Counted from the first letter of the stretch, positions 40,604 through 49,589 are shown. The stretch: DNA of 64,000 bases from Bacillus sp. E(2018) (GCF_005503015.1 NZ_SCOL01000003.1:200174-264173); one strand, 5' to 3'. Notes: generated by a model not told the origin, from the letters alone. A program made the numbers and translations.

Positions 40604-40650
40604 AAAACATAAAAAGTTGAGTGGAAGTTTAGGAAGAGGAGTAAGTAATC

Positions 40651-41034
40651 TTGGAATTTAAAATGACTGAAAATGGATTTGAAACGGATGTTGAATATGG
40701 AAAACTTGAAATAAGCGGAAATGCTGAATATGGTTATCGGCCATTTCAACTTCTCGTTTCTTCTATAGCTGTATGCAGTGGTGGGGTTCTTCGTAAAGTA
40801 TTAGAGCGTATGAGAATGGAATACGATGACATCACTGTGTCAGCAAAGATCAATAGAGTGGAAAAAGAGGCAAACCGAGTATCCGACATCCACCTTCATT
40901 TTTTGATCAGTGGGAAAGAATTATCAGAAGAGAAGGTCGAGAAAGCATTAAACGTAACTCGAAAAAATTGTTCGATGGTCCAATCCGTAAAAGATAGCAT
41001 AAACATAACCGAAAGCTTTGAAATCCAACGTTAA
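40651..41034 (+). CDS. OsmC family protein
   Basis: A 127-residue OsmC/Ohr-fold protein; members reduce organic hydroperoxides with two cysteines. Cys47 is in SIAVCSGGVLRKVLERM and Cys111 in TRKNCSMVQSV, the two expected positions. TTG 40651 follows GGAAGAGGAG. Single gene with a terminator at 41043; a palindrome lies in the divergent promoter region. Confidence 0.85.
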   Translation: MEFKMTENGFETDVEYGKLEISGNAEYGYRPFQLLVSSIAVCSGGVLRKVLERMRMEYDDITVSAKINRVEKEANRVSDIHLHFLISGKELSEEKVEKALNVTRKNCSMVQSVKDSINITESFEIQR

Positions 41035-41042
41035 ATTTAGTG

Positions 41043-41072
41043 CCCTGATTCTTTATAGAATCAGGGTTTTTT
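41043..41072 (+). terminator. Terminator of the OsmC gene
   Basis: CCCTGATTCT-TTAT-AGAATCAGGG followed by T6. Confidence 0.9.
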
Positions 41073-41158
41073 ATTTTCCAACAAAATCCGGAAAGATCAA
41101 AGCAGGGAACATGGATAAATTTTATGGGTTAGAAAAAAATAGGGGAAAGGAGGATGTT

Positions 41159-42004
41159 ATGAAAAAGAGAATTTTTATTATGTTATTTGTCATGTTTTTT
41201 GTGTTATCAAATACAGCACTAGCAGCTGAAAAAACAAAGCAACAGCCAGAACAAAAACAAAAACAAGCAGAAAAAATAGAAAAAGCTGCTCCAAAAGCAG
41301 ATATTAAAATACCGAGTTCCGTTCTTAGCATATCCAAAGAGAACACGTATCCCAACTCAGCACAAGATCTTCCTTACTTAGAACCGAGTAAGCTTGCGAA
41401 AACGATGCTTAAAACATCGGACGTTCCAATCACAAATCCAGATTTAATTCGTTTGTTGAACGAGTCGACAATAAATGGATCGAAAGTGGCCTTTTGGTAT
41501 CGCGCGAAAATCTACTTAGGTCAATGGCCATTGTCTTATCAATCAACAGAAACGACTGTGAACTGGGAACATCAACAGATCAATACGAATCGTTTAGACA
41601 ACAGAGGCGCAAAAGCAGTTGCGAAACTGTCTTATAACCAAACAGCTCATAAAAAAGTAAGTGGTGGTCTTACAGCATCGATTCCGAATGGTGAAGCTGT
41701 TCAAAAGATGATGCTCATCACAGCAGCAGAAAAGTCAAAGTTACCTTTATCGTTTCAGACAGCTGTTGGCGCGGGCACAAAGAAATCAAACGTATACCAT
41801 GTGTCACCGAAACAGGTGGGATATTTAGATAGCTATGTCCCAGCGGTTAATGAAAGAGGACGAGTTACTTACGGAGAAGTGTATATCGTTTTAAAAGGCG
41901 GTAAAAGAGAGATCGTGATTCAAAATGTTACACAGCAAGGCATTGGTGCTTGGATTCCTGTTCAAGATCACGTTTCTTTTAGTTTTCATACAAGCAATAT
42001 GTAA
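41159..42004 (+). CDS. yfkD: YfkD-like secreted protein
   Basis: A 281-residue exported protein of the YfkD family, known only from Bacillales and of unknown function. Signal peptide MKKRIFIMLFVMFFVLSNTALA, then a Q/K/E-rich linker, then the YfkD domain with SVLSISKENTYPNSAQDLPYLEPSKLAKTM and FWYRAKIYLGQWPLSYQS. ATG 41159 has AAGGAGGATGTT; upstream in-frame codons overlap the OsmC end and terminator and are rejected. yfkD is also next to yfkF in B. subtilis. Confidence 0.85.
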   Translation: MKKRIFIMLFVMFFVLSNTALAAEKTKQQPEQKQKQAEKIEKAAPKADIKIPSSVLSISKENTYPNSAQDLPYLEPSKLAKTMLKTSDVPITNPDLIRLLNESTINGSKVAFWYRAKIYLGQWPLSYQSTETTVNWEHQQINTNRLDNRGAKAVAKLSYNQTAHKKVSGGLTASIPNGEAVQKMMLITAAEKSKLPLSFQTAVGAGTKKSNVYHVSPKQVGYLDSYVPAVNERGRVTYGEVYIVLKGGKREIVIQNVTQQGIGAWIPVQDHVSFSFHTSNM

Positions 42005-42005
42005 A

Positions 42006-42041
42006 AAAGGACAGCTCCTTAATCAGCTGTCCTTTCTTTTT
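42006..42041 (+). terminator. Terminator of yfkD
   Basis: AAAGGACAGCT and AGCTGTCCTTT form a perfect 11-bp stem around an 8-nt loop, then CTTTTTT. Confidence 0.9.
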
Positions 42042-42098
42042 TGCGTATTAAAGTTATATTCAAGATGGTGCTGTGGTGCCAACAAGCTTCATCGAAAA

Positions 42099-42306
42099 GT
42101 TAATTGAAGTGTAAGGTGCGTGCCTACCACCTGAGAAGCTTCTTGCAAGGCATGCGACGAGGAAGTTGACTTCGATAGCATTAGCTCGTAGACGCAGGAG
42201 CACTATTACTTTCTTGAGCGGGACAGGTGAGACTCTTAACAGCGCATAGCGCTAAGAGGCTCACCGCACGCCCCCAGGAAAGCGAGCACCTGAAACGGAA
42301 ATTAAC
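42099..42306 (+). repeat. Dispersed repeat copy R5 (variant with 80-bp insertion)
   Basis: A 208-bp copy with changed but still complementary ends: GTTAAT (42099) and ATTAAC (42306) replace GTTGAT and ATCAAC. About 80 bp of unrelated sequence (around 42118-42215) interrupts its left half. The right half keeps GAGGCTCACCGC and GGAAAGCGAGCACCTG. Confidence 0.8.
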
Positions 42307-42321
42307 ACTATCGGGTTAGCC

Positions 42322-42639
42322 TTAACAATGGTCCACCCATTGTTCGCTCCAGTCTTGAATGGCATTAATGATTGTTTTTAAAGAGTTTCCTTTATCCGTC
42401 AGTGAATACTCAATTCGCACAGGTGTCTCTGGGTAAACGTTACGCTTAACAATCCCCACAGACTCCAATTCCTTCATCCGTTCTGTAAGCATGCGATCAC
42501 TCATTTCGGGAATCTGGGATTTGATGTCCTTGAACCGCTTAGGGCCATCCATCAAAACGCGAATGATGAGTCCTGTCCATTTTTTACCGATAATATCCAT
42601 GGCTACTTCGTACTTCGGACACATCGTGCTATAATCCAT
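42322..42639 (-). CDS. HxlR family transcriptional regulator
   Basis: A 105-residue winged-helix regulator of the HxlR family. Family features: MCPKYEVAMDIIGKKWTGLIIRVLMDGPKRFKDI, MSDRMLTERMKELESVGIVKR and RIEYSLTDKGNSL. The near-N-terminal Cys (TMCPK) matches the redox-sensing position of HypR/YodB-type members. ATG 42639 is preferred over 42645 because GAGGTGA touches the latter. Own promoter upstream; target unknown. Confidence 0.85.
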   Translation of the reverse strand: MDYSTMCPKYEVAMDIIGKKWTGLIIRVLMDGPKRFKDIKSQIPEMSDRMLTERMKELESVGIVKRNVYPETPVRIEYSLTDKGNSLKTIINAIQDWSEQWVDHC

Positions 42640-42701
42640 TATCATTCACCTCAATCTATATGAAAAAACGATGCTTTTTCTACAGTCTATATTTGCCTCC
42701 T

Positions 42702-42730
42702 ATTATACGGTTTAAACTTACTTTTGTAAA
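42702..42730 (-). promoter_or_regulatory. Predicted sigma-A promoter of the HxlR gene
   Basis: On the minus strand TTTACA (42730-42725), 17 bp, TATAAT (42707-42702). The spacer and -35 overlap an imperfect inverted repeat (AACTTAC/GTAAAGTT), a possible autoregulatory site. Confidence 0.65.
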
Positions 42731-42750
42731 GTTTATAACTTTTTAACGCT

Positions 42751-43869
42751 TTAAAGCTTTGATGTATTATTTTTGAAATCTACTTCTTTATAGTAGGAAT
42801 GTTTAACAAGTACGTTTGGTCCCAAACATTGAACAGCCGGGCAATGACAGCTCAGTTCTGTAGCAAGCGCTGATTGGTTCCATACTTCATAAGCATCGAG
42901 TAAGCTCGTGTCTTTTATGTTTCCAAGTGCAGGAGCATCTCCAAAGTCTGTCACGATAATGTTTCCATCGAATAAGTTGATATTTAATCGTGATCTACCA
43001 TCAGGATCATTACGCACTGTAACATTTTCTTCTGCTTGAAGTCTTCTGATCAATTTCAAATCCTCTTCGTTTTCTGAGCAAGCATAGAAGGGAAGAGTTC
43101 CGAAAAGCATCCAAGTGTTCTTATCACGAATATCGAGTAGATGATGAATACTTTCACGCATTTCTTCTAAAGAAATGGTTTCCAAAGTACTTGCGAAATC
43201 GCTCGGGTACATAGGATGAATCTCGTGACGCTGACAACCCATCTCAAGAACGTGTTTATGTATCTCTTCTAAGTAGGGCAACGTCTTCTTATTTAACATC
43301 GTTTCAGCAGATACCATCACACCTGCTTTTGTTAAAGCCTGAGCGTTTTCGACTAAACGAGTAAAATAAGCTTGGCGTTGGTCAACGGAAGGCTTCTTTT
43401 CCATCATCGCAAAGCCTGTATCAGAAAATTCCTCCACCGTTCCCCAGTTATGGGAAATGTGAAGCACATCCAAATACGGAATAATTTTTTCGTAGCGTGC
43501 TAAATCTAACGTTAAATTAGAGTTGATCTGAGTACGTGCACCACGTTCTCTTGCGTATTTTAATAGGGGCACAACGTAATTATTTACTGATTTTAAGGAA
43601 AGCATCGGCTCACCGCCAGTAATACTGAAAGCTCTTAATTGAGGAATCTCATCGAGTCGTTGGATAACAAGATCAAGCGGAAGAGGCTCAGGGTCTTTTG
43701 TTTGAAGCGTGTATCCGACAGCACAGTGCGCACAACGCATGTTGCACATTGTGGTCGTCGTTATTTCTATATTGGATAGCTGAAGTTTTTTATGTTCACT
43801 CATATCTAAATAAGCTTCCCACGGATCGTTCTTTGGGGTTATCGCTTTTAATTCAGTTTTTAACACCAT
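42751..43869 (-). CDS. yfkAB: Radical SAM/CxCxxxxC motif protein YfkAB
   Basis: Radical SAM enzyme of 372 residues. The N-terminal CNMRCAHC (C-x3-C-x2-C) binds the SAM [4Fe-4S] cluster, TGGEPMLS is the GGE motif, and CHCPAVQC near the C terminus gives the second CxCxxxxC cysteine set. Reaction unknown. The second ATG (43869) has 7-nt spacing to GGAG; 43872 is the alternative. Conserved position in the yfk block. Confidence 0.9.
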   Translation of the reverse strand: MVLKTELKAITPKNDPWEAYLDMSEHKKLQLSNIEITTTTMCNMRCAHCAVGYTLQTKDPEPLPLDLVIQRLDEIPQLRAFSITGGEPMLSLKSVNNYVVPLLKYARERGARTQINSNLTLDLARYEKIIPYLDVLHISHNWGTVEEFSDTGFAMMEKKPSVDQRQAYFTRLVENAQALTKAGVMVSAETMLNKKTLPYLEEIHKHVLEMGCQRHEIHPMYPSDFASTLETISLEEMRESIHHLLDIRDKNTWMLFGTLPFYACSENEEDLKLIRRLQAEENVTVRNDPDGRSRLNINLFDGNIIVTDFGDAPALGNIKDTSLLDAYEVWNQSALATELSCHCPAVQCLGPNVLVKHSYYKEVDFKNNTSKL

Positions 43870-44003
43870 CATACATCTCCTTTGCGACCATAAATGGACA
43901 GTATCTATCTTAACCGAACCCTCATTAAAGAAAAAGGATAATATTCTGTTGGCAAAATCCGTTGACCTTGTTAAAGTAGAAGGGATGGAAAGGAGAGATC
44001 AAC

Positions 44004-44195
44004 ATGGGTAACTCTATTCAGGATAAATCCTCTCAAAAAGAATATATTAAAAATCGTATTGACTTATTAGTTGATGTTTTAGATTCTATAGATGCTGAAA
44101 CAGCAGGAATTGAAGAGATCGACCGAATCATCGGAATGCTGGACGACTTAGAAGAAAAGTGCAAACAGTTCCGTCATGATTGGGAAGAAAAATAA
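44004..44195 (+). CDS. yfjT: SE1561/YfjT family small protein
   Basis: A 63-residue acidic helical protein starting MGNSIQDKSSQKEYIKNRID, with ETAGIEEIDRIIGMLDDLEEKCKQF. Matches the SE1561 family (YfjT of B. subtilis, about 60 residues), function unknown. AAAGGAGAG is the ribosome site. The yfkAB-yfjT-pdaA order is as in B. subtilis, with the fumarase gene inserted. Confidence 0.8.
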   Translation: MGNSIQDKSSQKEYIKNRIDLLVDVLDSIDAETAGIEEIDRIIGMLDDLEEKCKQFRHDWEEK

Positions 44196-44200
44196 GCTCG

Positions 44201-44235
44201 AAAACCGTTTCTTTATTAAAGAGACGGTTTTTTTT
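44201..44235 (+). terminator. Terminator of yfjT
   Basis: AAAACCGTTTCTTT pairs with AAAGAGACGGTTTT (one G-U or mismatch) around 3 nt, then a T run. Confidence 0.85.
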
Positions 44236-44302
44236 GTTATAATGAACTCATTAATAATTTGATTACGCTTACAATAGCAAGTCACAAAGGGGTAGTGAAG
44301 AG

Positions 44303-45850
44303 ATGGAGAAATTTCAAGAAAGCATGTACAAGCTGATTGTTGAAACATCAACGAAATTGCCGAAAGACGTTCGCCGTGCCATTCTTGCAGCTAAGCTAAA
44401 AGAAAATGCCGGAACACGTGCTGCGATGTCTTTAGATACGATTACAGATAATATCTTAAAAGCTGATGAAAATGTTTCGCCGATCTGCCAGGATACGGGA
44501 CTTCCTACTTTTAAAATTAAAGTTCCTGTAGGAGTCAACCAGATTAAGATGAAAAAAGCCATCCGTCAAGCGATTGCAGATGCAACAAAAGACACAAAGC
44601 TTCGTCCGAATTCAGTTGATTCGATCACTGGAGACAACAGTGGAGACAACCTAGGAGACGGGACACCTGTTATTAAATTTGAGCAGTGGGAAGAAGATTA
44701 CATTGATGCGCGTCTTATCTTAAAAGGCGGCGGTTGTGAAAATAAAAACATTCAATATAGTCTTCCTGCTGAGTTAGAAGGCTTAGGACGAGCGGGACGT
44801 GATCTGGACGGTATCCGTAAATGTATCATGCACTCCGTTTACCAAGCTCAAGGTCAAGGCTGTAGTGCCGGTTTTATCGGTGTTGGAATCGGGGGAGACC
44901 GTACATCAGGGTATGAATTAGCGAAAGAGATGCTATTCCGTTCGGTAGATGACGTCAATCCAAACGAAAATCTTCGTAAACTTGAAGAGTATGTGATGGA
45001 GAACGCGAATAAGCTTGGGATCGGTACGATGGGCTTTGGCGGTGAAACGACGTTACTTGGCTGTAAAGTTGGTGTGATCAATCGTATTCCAGCGAGTTTC
45101 TTTGTATCAGTAGCTTATAACTGCTGGGCATACCGTCGTTTAGGTGTAAAACTTAACGCTGAAACGGGAGAAATTCAAGATTGGTTGTATACAGAAGGCG
45201 AAGAAGTGGATTTCACTAAAGCTGAAGAGGAAGCAGCAGCAGCTGTTGAACAACAGGAAGAAAAGACGAGAAGCGTCACACTTGAAGCTCCTATTACCGA
45301 AGAGCAGATTCGTGAGCTAAAAGTCGGAGATGTTGTGACGATCAACGGAATGATGCATACAGGTCGAGATGCTATTCATAAACATTTAATGGATAATCCA
45401 GCTCCAATCGATCTGAACGGTCAGATCATTTATCACTGCGGACCAGTAATGGCAAAAGACGCTGAAGGAAATTGGGTCGTTAAAGCGGCAGGACCGACGA
45501 CAAGTATTCGTGAGGAACCTTACCAAGGCGACATTATGAAGAAGTTTGGAATCCGCGCAGTTATTGGTAAGGGTGGTATGGGTCCAAAAACGTTAGCGGC
45601 TCTAAAAGAACACGGCGGTGTTTATCTGAACGCTATCGGCGGTGCTGCACAATATTACGCAGAGTGTATGGAAAAAGTTGAAGGTGTCGACCTAATGGAA
45701 TTCGGAGTTCCAGAAGCGATGTGGCACATTCGCGTCAATGGCTTTACAGCAGTTGTTACGATGGATTCACACGGAAACAGTCTTCATGAGCATGTAGAGA
45801 AGTCATCCTTACAAAAGCTAGAGCAGTTTAAAGATCCAGTTTTTAAATAA
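44303..45850 (+). CDS. fumA: Class I fumarate hydratase
   Basis: Iron-sulfur fumarase of 515 residues that interconverts fumarate and malate in the TCA cycle. The alpha part (about 1-290) has Cys62 in SPICQDTGLPTF, GCSAGFIGVGIGGDRTSGYELAKE and GFGGETTLLGCKV, the three [4Fe-4S] cysteines; the beta part (about 330-510) has HTGRDAIHKHL, AAGPTTSIREEPYQGD and GKGGMG. The alpha and beta parts are fused as in E. coli FumA. B. subtilis has only class II CitG, so this gene is an addition to the yfk-yfj block. Confidence 0.92.
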   Translation: MEKFQESMYKLIVETSTKLPKDVRRAILAAKLKENAGTRAAMSLDTITDNILKADENVSPICQDTGLPTFKIKVPVGVNQIKMKKAIRQAIADATKDTKLRPNSVDSITGDNSGDNLGDGTPVIKFEQWEEDYIDARLILKGGGCENKNIQYSLPAELEGLGRAGRDLDGIRKCIMHSVYQAQGQGCSAGFIGVGIGGDRTSGYELAKEMLFRSVDDVNPNENLRKLEEYVMENANKLGIGTMGFGGETTLLGCKVGVINRIPASFFVSVAYNCWAYRRLGVKLNAETGEIQDWLYTEGEEVDFTKAEEEAAAAVEQQEEKTRSVTLEAPITEEQIRELKVGDVVTINGMMHTGRDAIHKHLMDNPAPIDLNGQIIYHCGPVMAKDAEGNWVVKAAGPTTSIREEPYQGDIMKKFGIRAVIGKGGMGPKTLAALKEHGGVYLNAIGGAAQYYAECMEKVEGVDLMEFGVPEAMWHIRVNGFTAVVTMDSHGNSLHEHVEKSSLQKLEQFKDPVFK

Positions 45851-45957
45851 AATGAAATGTGAGCCACAGTTCTGATATGGAACTGTGGTTTTTGTTTTTA
45901 CTACAGTAAATAATATTAGTAAGCCCAAATAATAGGAAAGATACAACTCTTTTTTGA

Positions 45958-46110
45958 GCTCGTCCAGCGGCATGAAATGCATGCTGAACGAGCGCCATAC
46001 GAAAAATACGAGCGCCATACGAAAAATACGAGCGCCATACGAAAAATACGAGCGCCATACGAAAAATACGAGCGCCATACGAAAAATACGAGCGCCATAT
46101 CAAAAAATGC
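45958..46110. repeat. 20-bp tandem array with head hairpin
   Basis: Head: GCTCGTCCAGC (45958-45968) pairs with GCTGAACGAGC (45983-45993). The right arm runs into five identical 20-bp units AGCGCCATACGAAAAATACG (45991-46090) and one decayed unit (46091-46110). It stands after the fumarase gene. The same head occurs before a different 20-bp array at 63835. Long frames read from the array in several phases are artefacts. Confidence 0.9.
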
Positions 46111-46166
46111 GTTAATCCAATTTAAACTCCCCACAAACAAAACAATACGTTTCCTTAATATCCCTA

Positions 46167-46195
46167 GCATGGTTTTCTACAATTACACCAAAATA
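46167..46195 (+). promoter_or_regulatory. Possible sigma-G promoter of pdaA
   Basis: GCATG (46167-46171), 17 bp, CAAAATA (46189-46195). pdaA is sigma-G-dependent in B. subtilis. The -10 has one mismatch and the spacer is one shorter than usual. Confidence 0.4.
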
Positions 46196-46229
46196 AAGGT
46201 ATAGGTTGTCGCTTGAAGGAGGAAGTTTA

Positions 46230-47045
46230 ATGAGAATCAATCGGCTCCTGTGCCTAATATTGGTTTCAATCTTGTTTTTTACACAAACACATGTTATTTA
46301 TGCTCAAAGAGGCGTATCCAATCAAAGACTGGAATGGTACTTTGAGAAAAAAGGGGAAGAGAAGCCTCCGATCACAGATGAAAGATATATGGAGCTTGTT
46401 CATAAATATGATAGCCTTTTTGTTGGCGACCCAGCCAAAAAGGACATCTATTTAACCTTCGATAATGGGTACGAAAACGGTTATACCGATAACGTTTTGG
46501 ATGTGTTGAAGAGAAAGAAAGTACCTGCAGCCTTTTTTGTAACCGGACAATTTATGAAGACACACCCTCACCTAATAAAACGAATGGCTGAAGAAGGGCA
46601 TATAGTAGGGAATCACTCGTATTACCATCCAGATCTTACTCAAGTGTCTGATTCACGTTTAAAAAACGAGCTTGAAAAAGTAAAGCTCAGATACACGGAG
46701 ATAACCGGAAAAACAGACATGAATTATATTCGACCTCCACGAGGTGTGTTTAGCGAAAGAACGATCATGCTTGCTAAACAAGAAGGATATACACATGTGT
46801 TTTGGTCACTTGCCTTTTTAGATTGGGAAACCAATAAACAGCGTGGGTGGCAATATTCATACAACCAAATCATGAAGCAGATCCACCCAGGCAGCATCAT
46901 GCTTCTGCATACGGTTTCTAAAGACAATTCAGATGCACTCGAACGCACGATAGAAGCTCTTCAAAAAAGAGGCTATACATTTAAAAGCTTAGACGACTTA
47001 CAGCTAAAAAAATCTGTACCAACTCCATTGTTATTTAAATCTTAA
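46230..47045 (+). CDS. pdaA: Delta-lactam-biosynthetic de-N-acetylase PdaA
   Basis: Sporulation enzyme that deacetylates N-acetylmuramic acid in the spore cortex so that muramic delta-lactam, needed for germination, can form. Signal peptide at 1-25, then the NodB domain: YLTFDNGYENGYTDNVLDVL (metal site with the FDNG form typical of PdaA), GHIVGNHSYYHPDL with His-x3-His-type ligands, YIRPPRGVFS and MLLHTVSKDN. ATG 46230 follows GGAGGAAG. 271 residues. Confidence 0.92.
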   Translation: MRINRLLCLILVSILFFTQTHVIYAQRGVSNQRLEWYFEKKGEEKPPITDERYMELVHKYDSLFVGDPAKKDIYLTFDNGYENGYTDNVLDVLKRKKVPAAFFVTGQFMKTHPHLIKRMAEEGHIVGNHSYYHPDLTQVSDSRLKNELEKVKLRYTEITGKTDMNYIRPPRGVFSERTIMLAKQEGYTHVFWSLAFLDWETNKQRGWQYSYNQIMKQIHPGSIMLLHTVSKDNSDALERTIEALQKRGYTFKSLDDLQLKKSVPTPLLFKS

Positions 47046-47046
47046 A

Positions 47047-47085
47047 AAACACTTTTGCATTTTTTTGCGAAGGTGTTTCTTTTTT
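47047..47085 (+). terminator. Terminator of pdaA
   Basis: AAACACTTTTGCA pairs, with G-U pairs, to TGCGAAGGTGTTT (47066-47078), followed by CTTTTTT. Confidence 0.8.
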
Positions 47086-47107
47086 CTAAGTTAAAGGCAC
47101 AATGAAA

Positions 47108-47150
47108 AACGCTTAAACCTCTCTTTAAAAAGAACGGAGGTTTAAGCGTT
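47108..47150 (-). terminator. Terminator of the GH16 gene
   Basis: AACGCTTAAACCTC (47108-47121) and GAGGTTTAAGCGTT (47137-47150) form a perfect 14-bp stem; the minus-strand transcript ends in TTTTTC. Confidence 0.88.
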
Positions 47151-47156
47151 CAACAT

Positions 47157-49589
47157 TTATTTTAATACATGTAGTTGTACGTCATCGAGGTAAATCTCAT
47201 GTTTGCCCAGTGGTGATCCTGGACTTTTTCCAAGAAGAAACTTTAATGACAATGTATCTGTTTCAGTAGGGGTGATCTGAAAGGTATAAATTGTTTCTTC
47301 ATTTCCAATTTCAATGCTTTCAGCAAAATAACGCTTGTACTGTGCATTTTCTAACGTGACCTCTATGTTACGAGCGATCTGTGAGGATACTGAAAACCGT
47401 AGTTCATAGTTCAATCCCTTCACTAACTTTAAATTCCCTTGTTCTAAAAGAACGCTCCATGGCTCATTTCCTTCAGAATCAATGCTGATTTTGGCTTTAC
47501 CATCTTCACTCATGATCTCAGCAGCTGCATCGTAATGAACATAGGGAGTCCAAAATGAAAGGCCAGAAAGAAAATCTCCATTTTTTAATGGTTTCATGTC
47601 TACATCGTTGTAATCAGGAATATTGGTTAGGTTCTTTAGAAAAATGTCATCCAAGTAAACATCAGCAGAATGGCCACCTAAATAAAAGATCAACTGGCTA
47701 TTATAATCTGACGTTGCGGCATCAAACTTAAATTTCAACTCGTACATATCACTCTTTTTGTTTAGGGTTACTTTAGATGGTGTTACATAGTACTGATTGC
47801 CGTTTTCATCTAATACACCAATTTCAATGGATCGAGCTCTATCCGCTTTCCCTTTAAAGGTTAAAAGGTATTCGTTTCCTTTGACCAATTGTATTCCTTT
47901 TTGAACAAGGTACTTATCTGTTTTCTTAGAAGAGTGTCCTTTTAGTTCAGCATGAAATTCACGCGTTTTCTCATTAACAACTGCTCTATCTTTTTTGTGA
48001 TTGGAAATAAAGTCCCAATACGTCAATCGATCCATTGCGCCTTGATCAAATGTCCCATTATAGATGTGGTTACCATCTGGCAGTGGTGATTTAGTCGCGG
48101 ACTCATTAATCGGTTCATTTGTGACTTCTTCAACACGTACGTCTCCAATCCAAACAGGGATACTTCCATTGTTGCCTAAATTAAATTCTAATCGAGCGGC
48201 AAGATCAGTATCGGCAAGCATATCAAACGTAAAAGAATAGTTAGCAAGTGAATTGCTTAACTTGATCGTTTCTTCATTGGAGTATTTGCCCCATCCACGT
48301 TCTGCACCACCGCCGACTTTAACAGATATCTGTCGATCAGATGCTGCTTTTGCATCAAAGCTAACTTTGTATCGTCCACTTTTACCGAGCGAAAGAAGTT
48401 GAATCGCTTGTACAGAATGTGAAAAGGCTCCAGGAACTTGTGGAGTGATCACTGCAAAATTCTTATTATCGATCAATTCTGTATCAGCAGAAGCTTGACC
48501 ACCAAAATCGGGAAGAGTAACAAGGTTCCAGTAGGTTGGATCAAATGGCGTTTCATTTTGATCGATACGTGTAAATGGTCTTTCAAAGTTTCCATCATAA
48601 ATAAGGTTTCCGTCTTCGAGAGGCTGTTTAGCTTCTTCTGGCAATTCAACGGGCTTTGGAGTAGGTTCTACTGGATCTCTATAATCTCCGTTTTTTATTT
48701 CGTAAACACGAACATAATCAATTTCCATCTGTTGAGGGAAGGTAGTCGTTTCATCGGGATCTCCATCAAACCAACCGCCAACAGCTAAGTTCATGATTAA
48801 ATAAAAGTTTTGATCGAATGGTGCAGGATACGAGTACTTGATCGGATTATTTTGTCCTTTTGCATACCACTCATTTTGGGTTTGATATAGTTTACCGTCC
48901 ACATACCATCTGATCTCACCAGGTTCCCATTCGATGGCATATGTGTGCCAAGTATTGATTCCTTCGTTAAAAGGGAATTCAAACTCTTTACCTGTATACC
49001 GATTGTTTGGCCAAGTTTCACCATAATGAAGCGTTCCAGCCACTTTATTTGGTTTACTTCCCCAAGCTTCCATGATATCTATTTCACCTGAAGCAGCCCA
49101 ACCTCCATATCGATCTTTCTCGGGTAACATCCAAACCGCTGGCCATAACCCTTTGCCTGTAGGAGACTTTGCACGAACCTCATAACGACCATACGTCTGA
49201 CTAAATAATCCCTTCGTTTTTAACTTAGCAGATGTATAATCATAGGTACCAGAGTCATCCGTGGTGCTCTCTTTCTTAGCGCGAATAATCAATTTACCAT
49301 CTTTTATAAATGAGTTCTCATCAGAGTTTGTATAGTATTGTTTTTCATTATTTCCCCACCCAGGCGTAATTGGATTACCCTCTTCGTCTTTTATCCAGTT
49401 ACCGGTGTCATAGGTCCACTTCTTTGGGTCGATTTGTGGTTTGTTAAATTCATCGGACCAAGTAAGAGACCATTTCGTTTTCTCTTTCTTTCTTTGGACT
49501 TCTTTATCCACATCGTCATCTGCAGAGGCGATCACACCGCTAGGCATCATTAATAAAGCAGAGAGAGCAAAAGCATAGATTCTTTTCAC
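47157..49589 (-). CDS. Secreted GH16 beta-glucanase with three carbohydrate-binding modules
   Basis: Extracellular endo-beta-1,3(4)-glucanase (laminarinase type), 810 residues. Signal peptide 1-22; GH16 domain about 38-300 with the catalytic GEIDIMEAWG motif (Glu169, Asp171, Glu174); then three repeated modules of about 150 residues, each opening with a form of LxDGNxIYxGxF (near 330, 505 and 670), fitting CBM4_9-type binding domains. Two GAAAGCG palindromes upstream suggest carbon control. Fed by plant or fungal beta-glucans; single gene with strong terminator. Confidence 0.88.
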   Translation of the reverse strand: MKRIYAFALSALLMMPSGVIASADDDVDKEVQRKKEKTKWSLTWSDEFNKPQIDPKKWTYDTGNWIKDEEGNPITPGWGNNEKQYYTNSDENSFIKDGKLIIRAKKESTTDDSGTYDYTSAKLKTKGLFSQTYGRYEVRAKSPTGKGLWPAVWMLPEKDRYGGWAASGEIDIMEAWGSKPNKVAGTLHYGETWPNNRYTGKEFEFPFNEGINTWHTYAIEWEPGEIRWYVDGKLYQTQNEWYAKGQNNPIKYSYPAPFDQNFYLIMNLAVGGWFDGDPDETTTFPQQMEIDYVRVYEIKNGDYRDPVEPTPKPVELPEEAKQPLEDGNLIYDGNFERPFTRIDQNETPFDPTYWNLVTLPDFGGQASADTELIDNKNFAVITPQVPGAFSHSVQAIQLLSLGKSGRYKVSFDAKAASDRQISVKVGGGAERGWGKYSNEETIKLSNSLANYSFTFDMLADTDLAARLEFNLGNNGSIPVWIGDVRVEEVTNEPINESATKSPLPDGNHIYNGTFDQGAMDRLTYWDFISNHKKDRAVVNEKTREFHAELKGHSSKKTDKYLVQKGIQLVKGNEYLLTFKGKADRARSIEIGVLDENGNQYYVTPSKVTLNKKSDMYELKFKFDAATSDYNSQLIFYLGGHSADVYLDDIFLKNLTNIPDYNDVDMKPLKNGDFLSGLSFWTPYVHYDAAAEIMSEDGKAKISIDSEGNEPWSVLLEQGNLKLVKGLNYELRFSVSSQIARNIEVTLENAQYKRYFAESIEIGNEETIYTFQITPTETDTLSLKFLLGKSPGSPLGKHEIYLDDVQLHVLK

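Noticed and set aside
39382..40749. Longer MFS protein starting at 40749
   Set aside because: The extra 63 residues run through the divergent promoter, the palindrome and the OsmC start; ATG 40560 has a good ribosome site and gives the usual length.
45818..46170. Four overlapping frames with YFSYGARIFRMALVFFVWRS-type repeats
   Set aside because: They come from the 20-bp array, which is open in several phases because 20 is not a multiple of 3 and the unit has few stops. No starts with ribosome sites.
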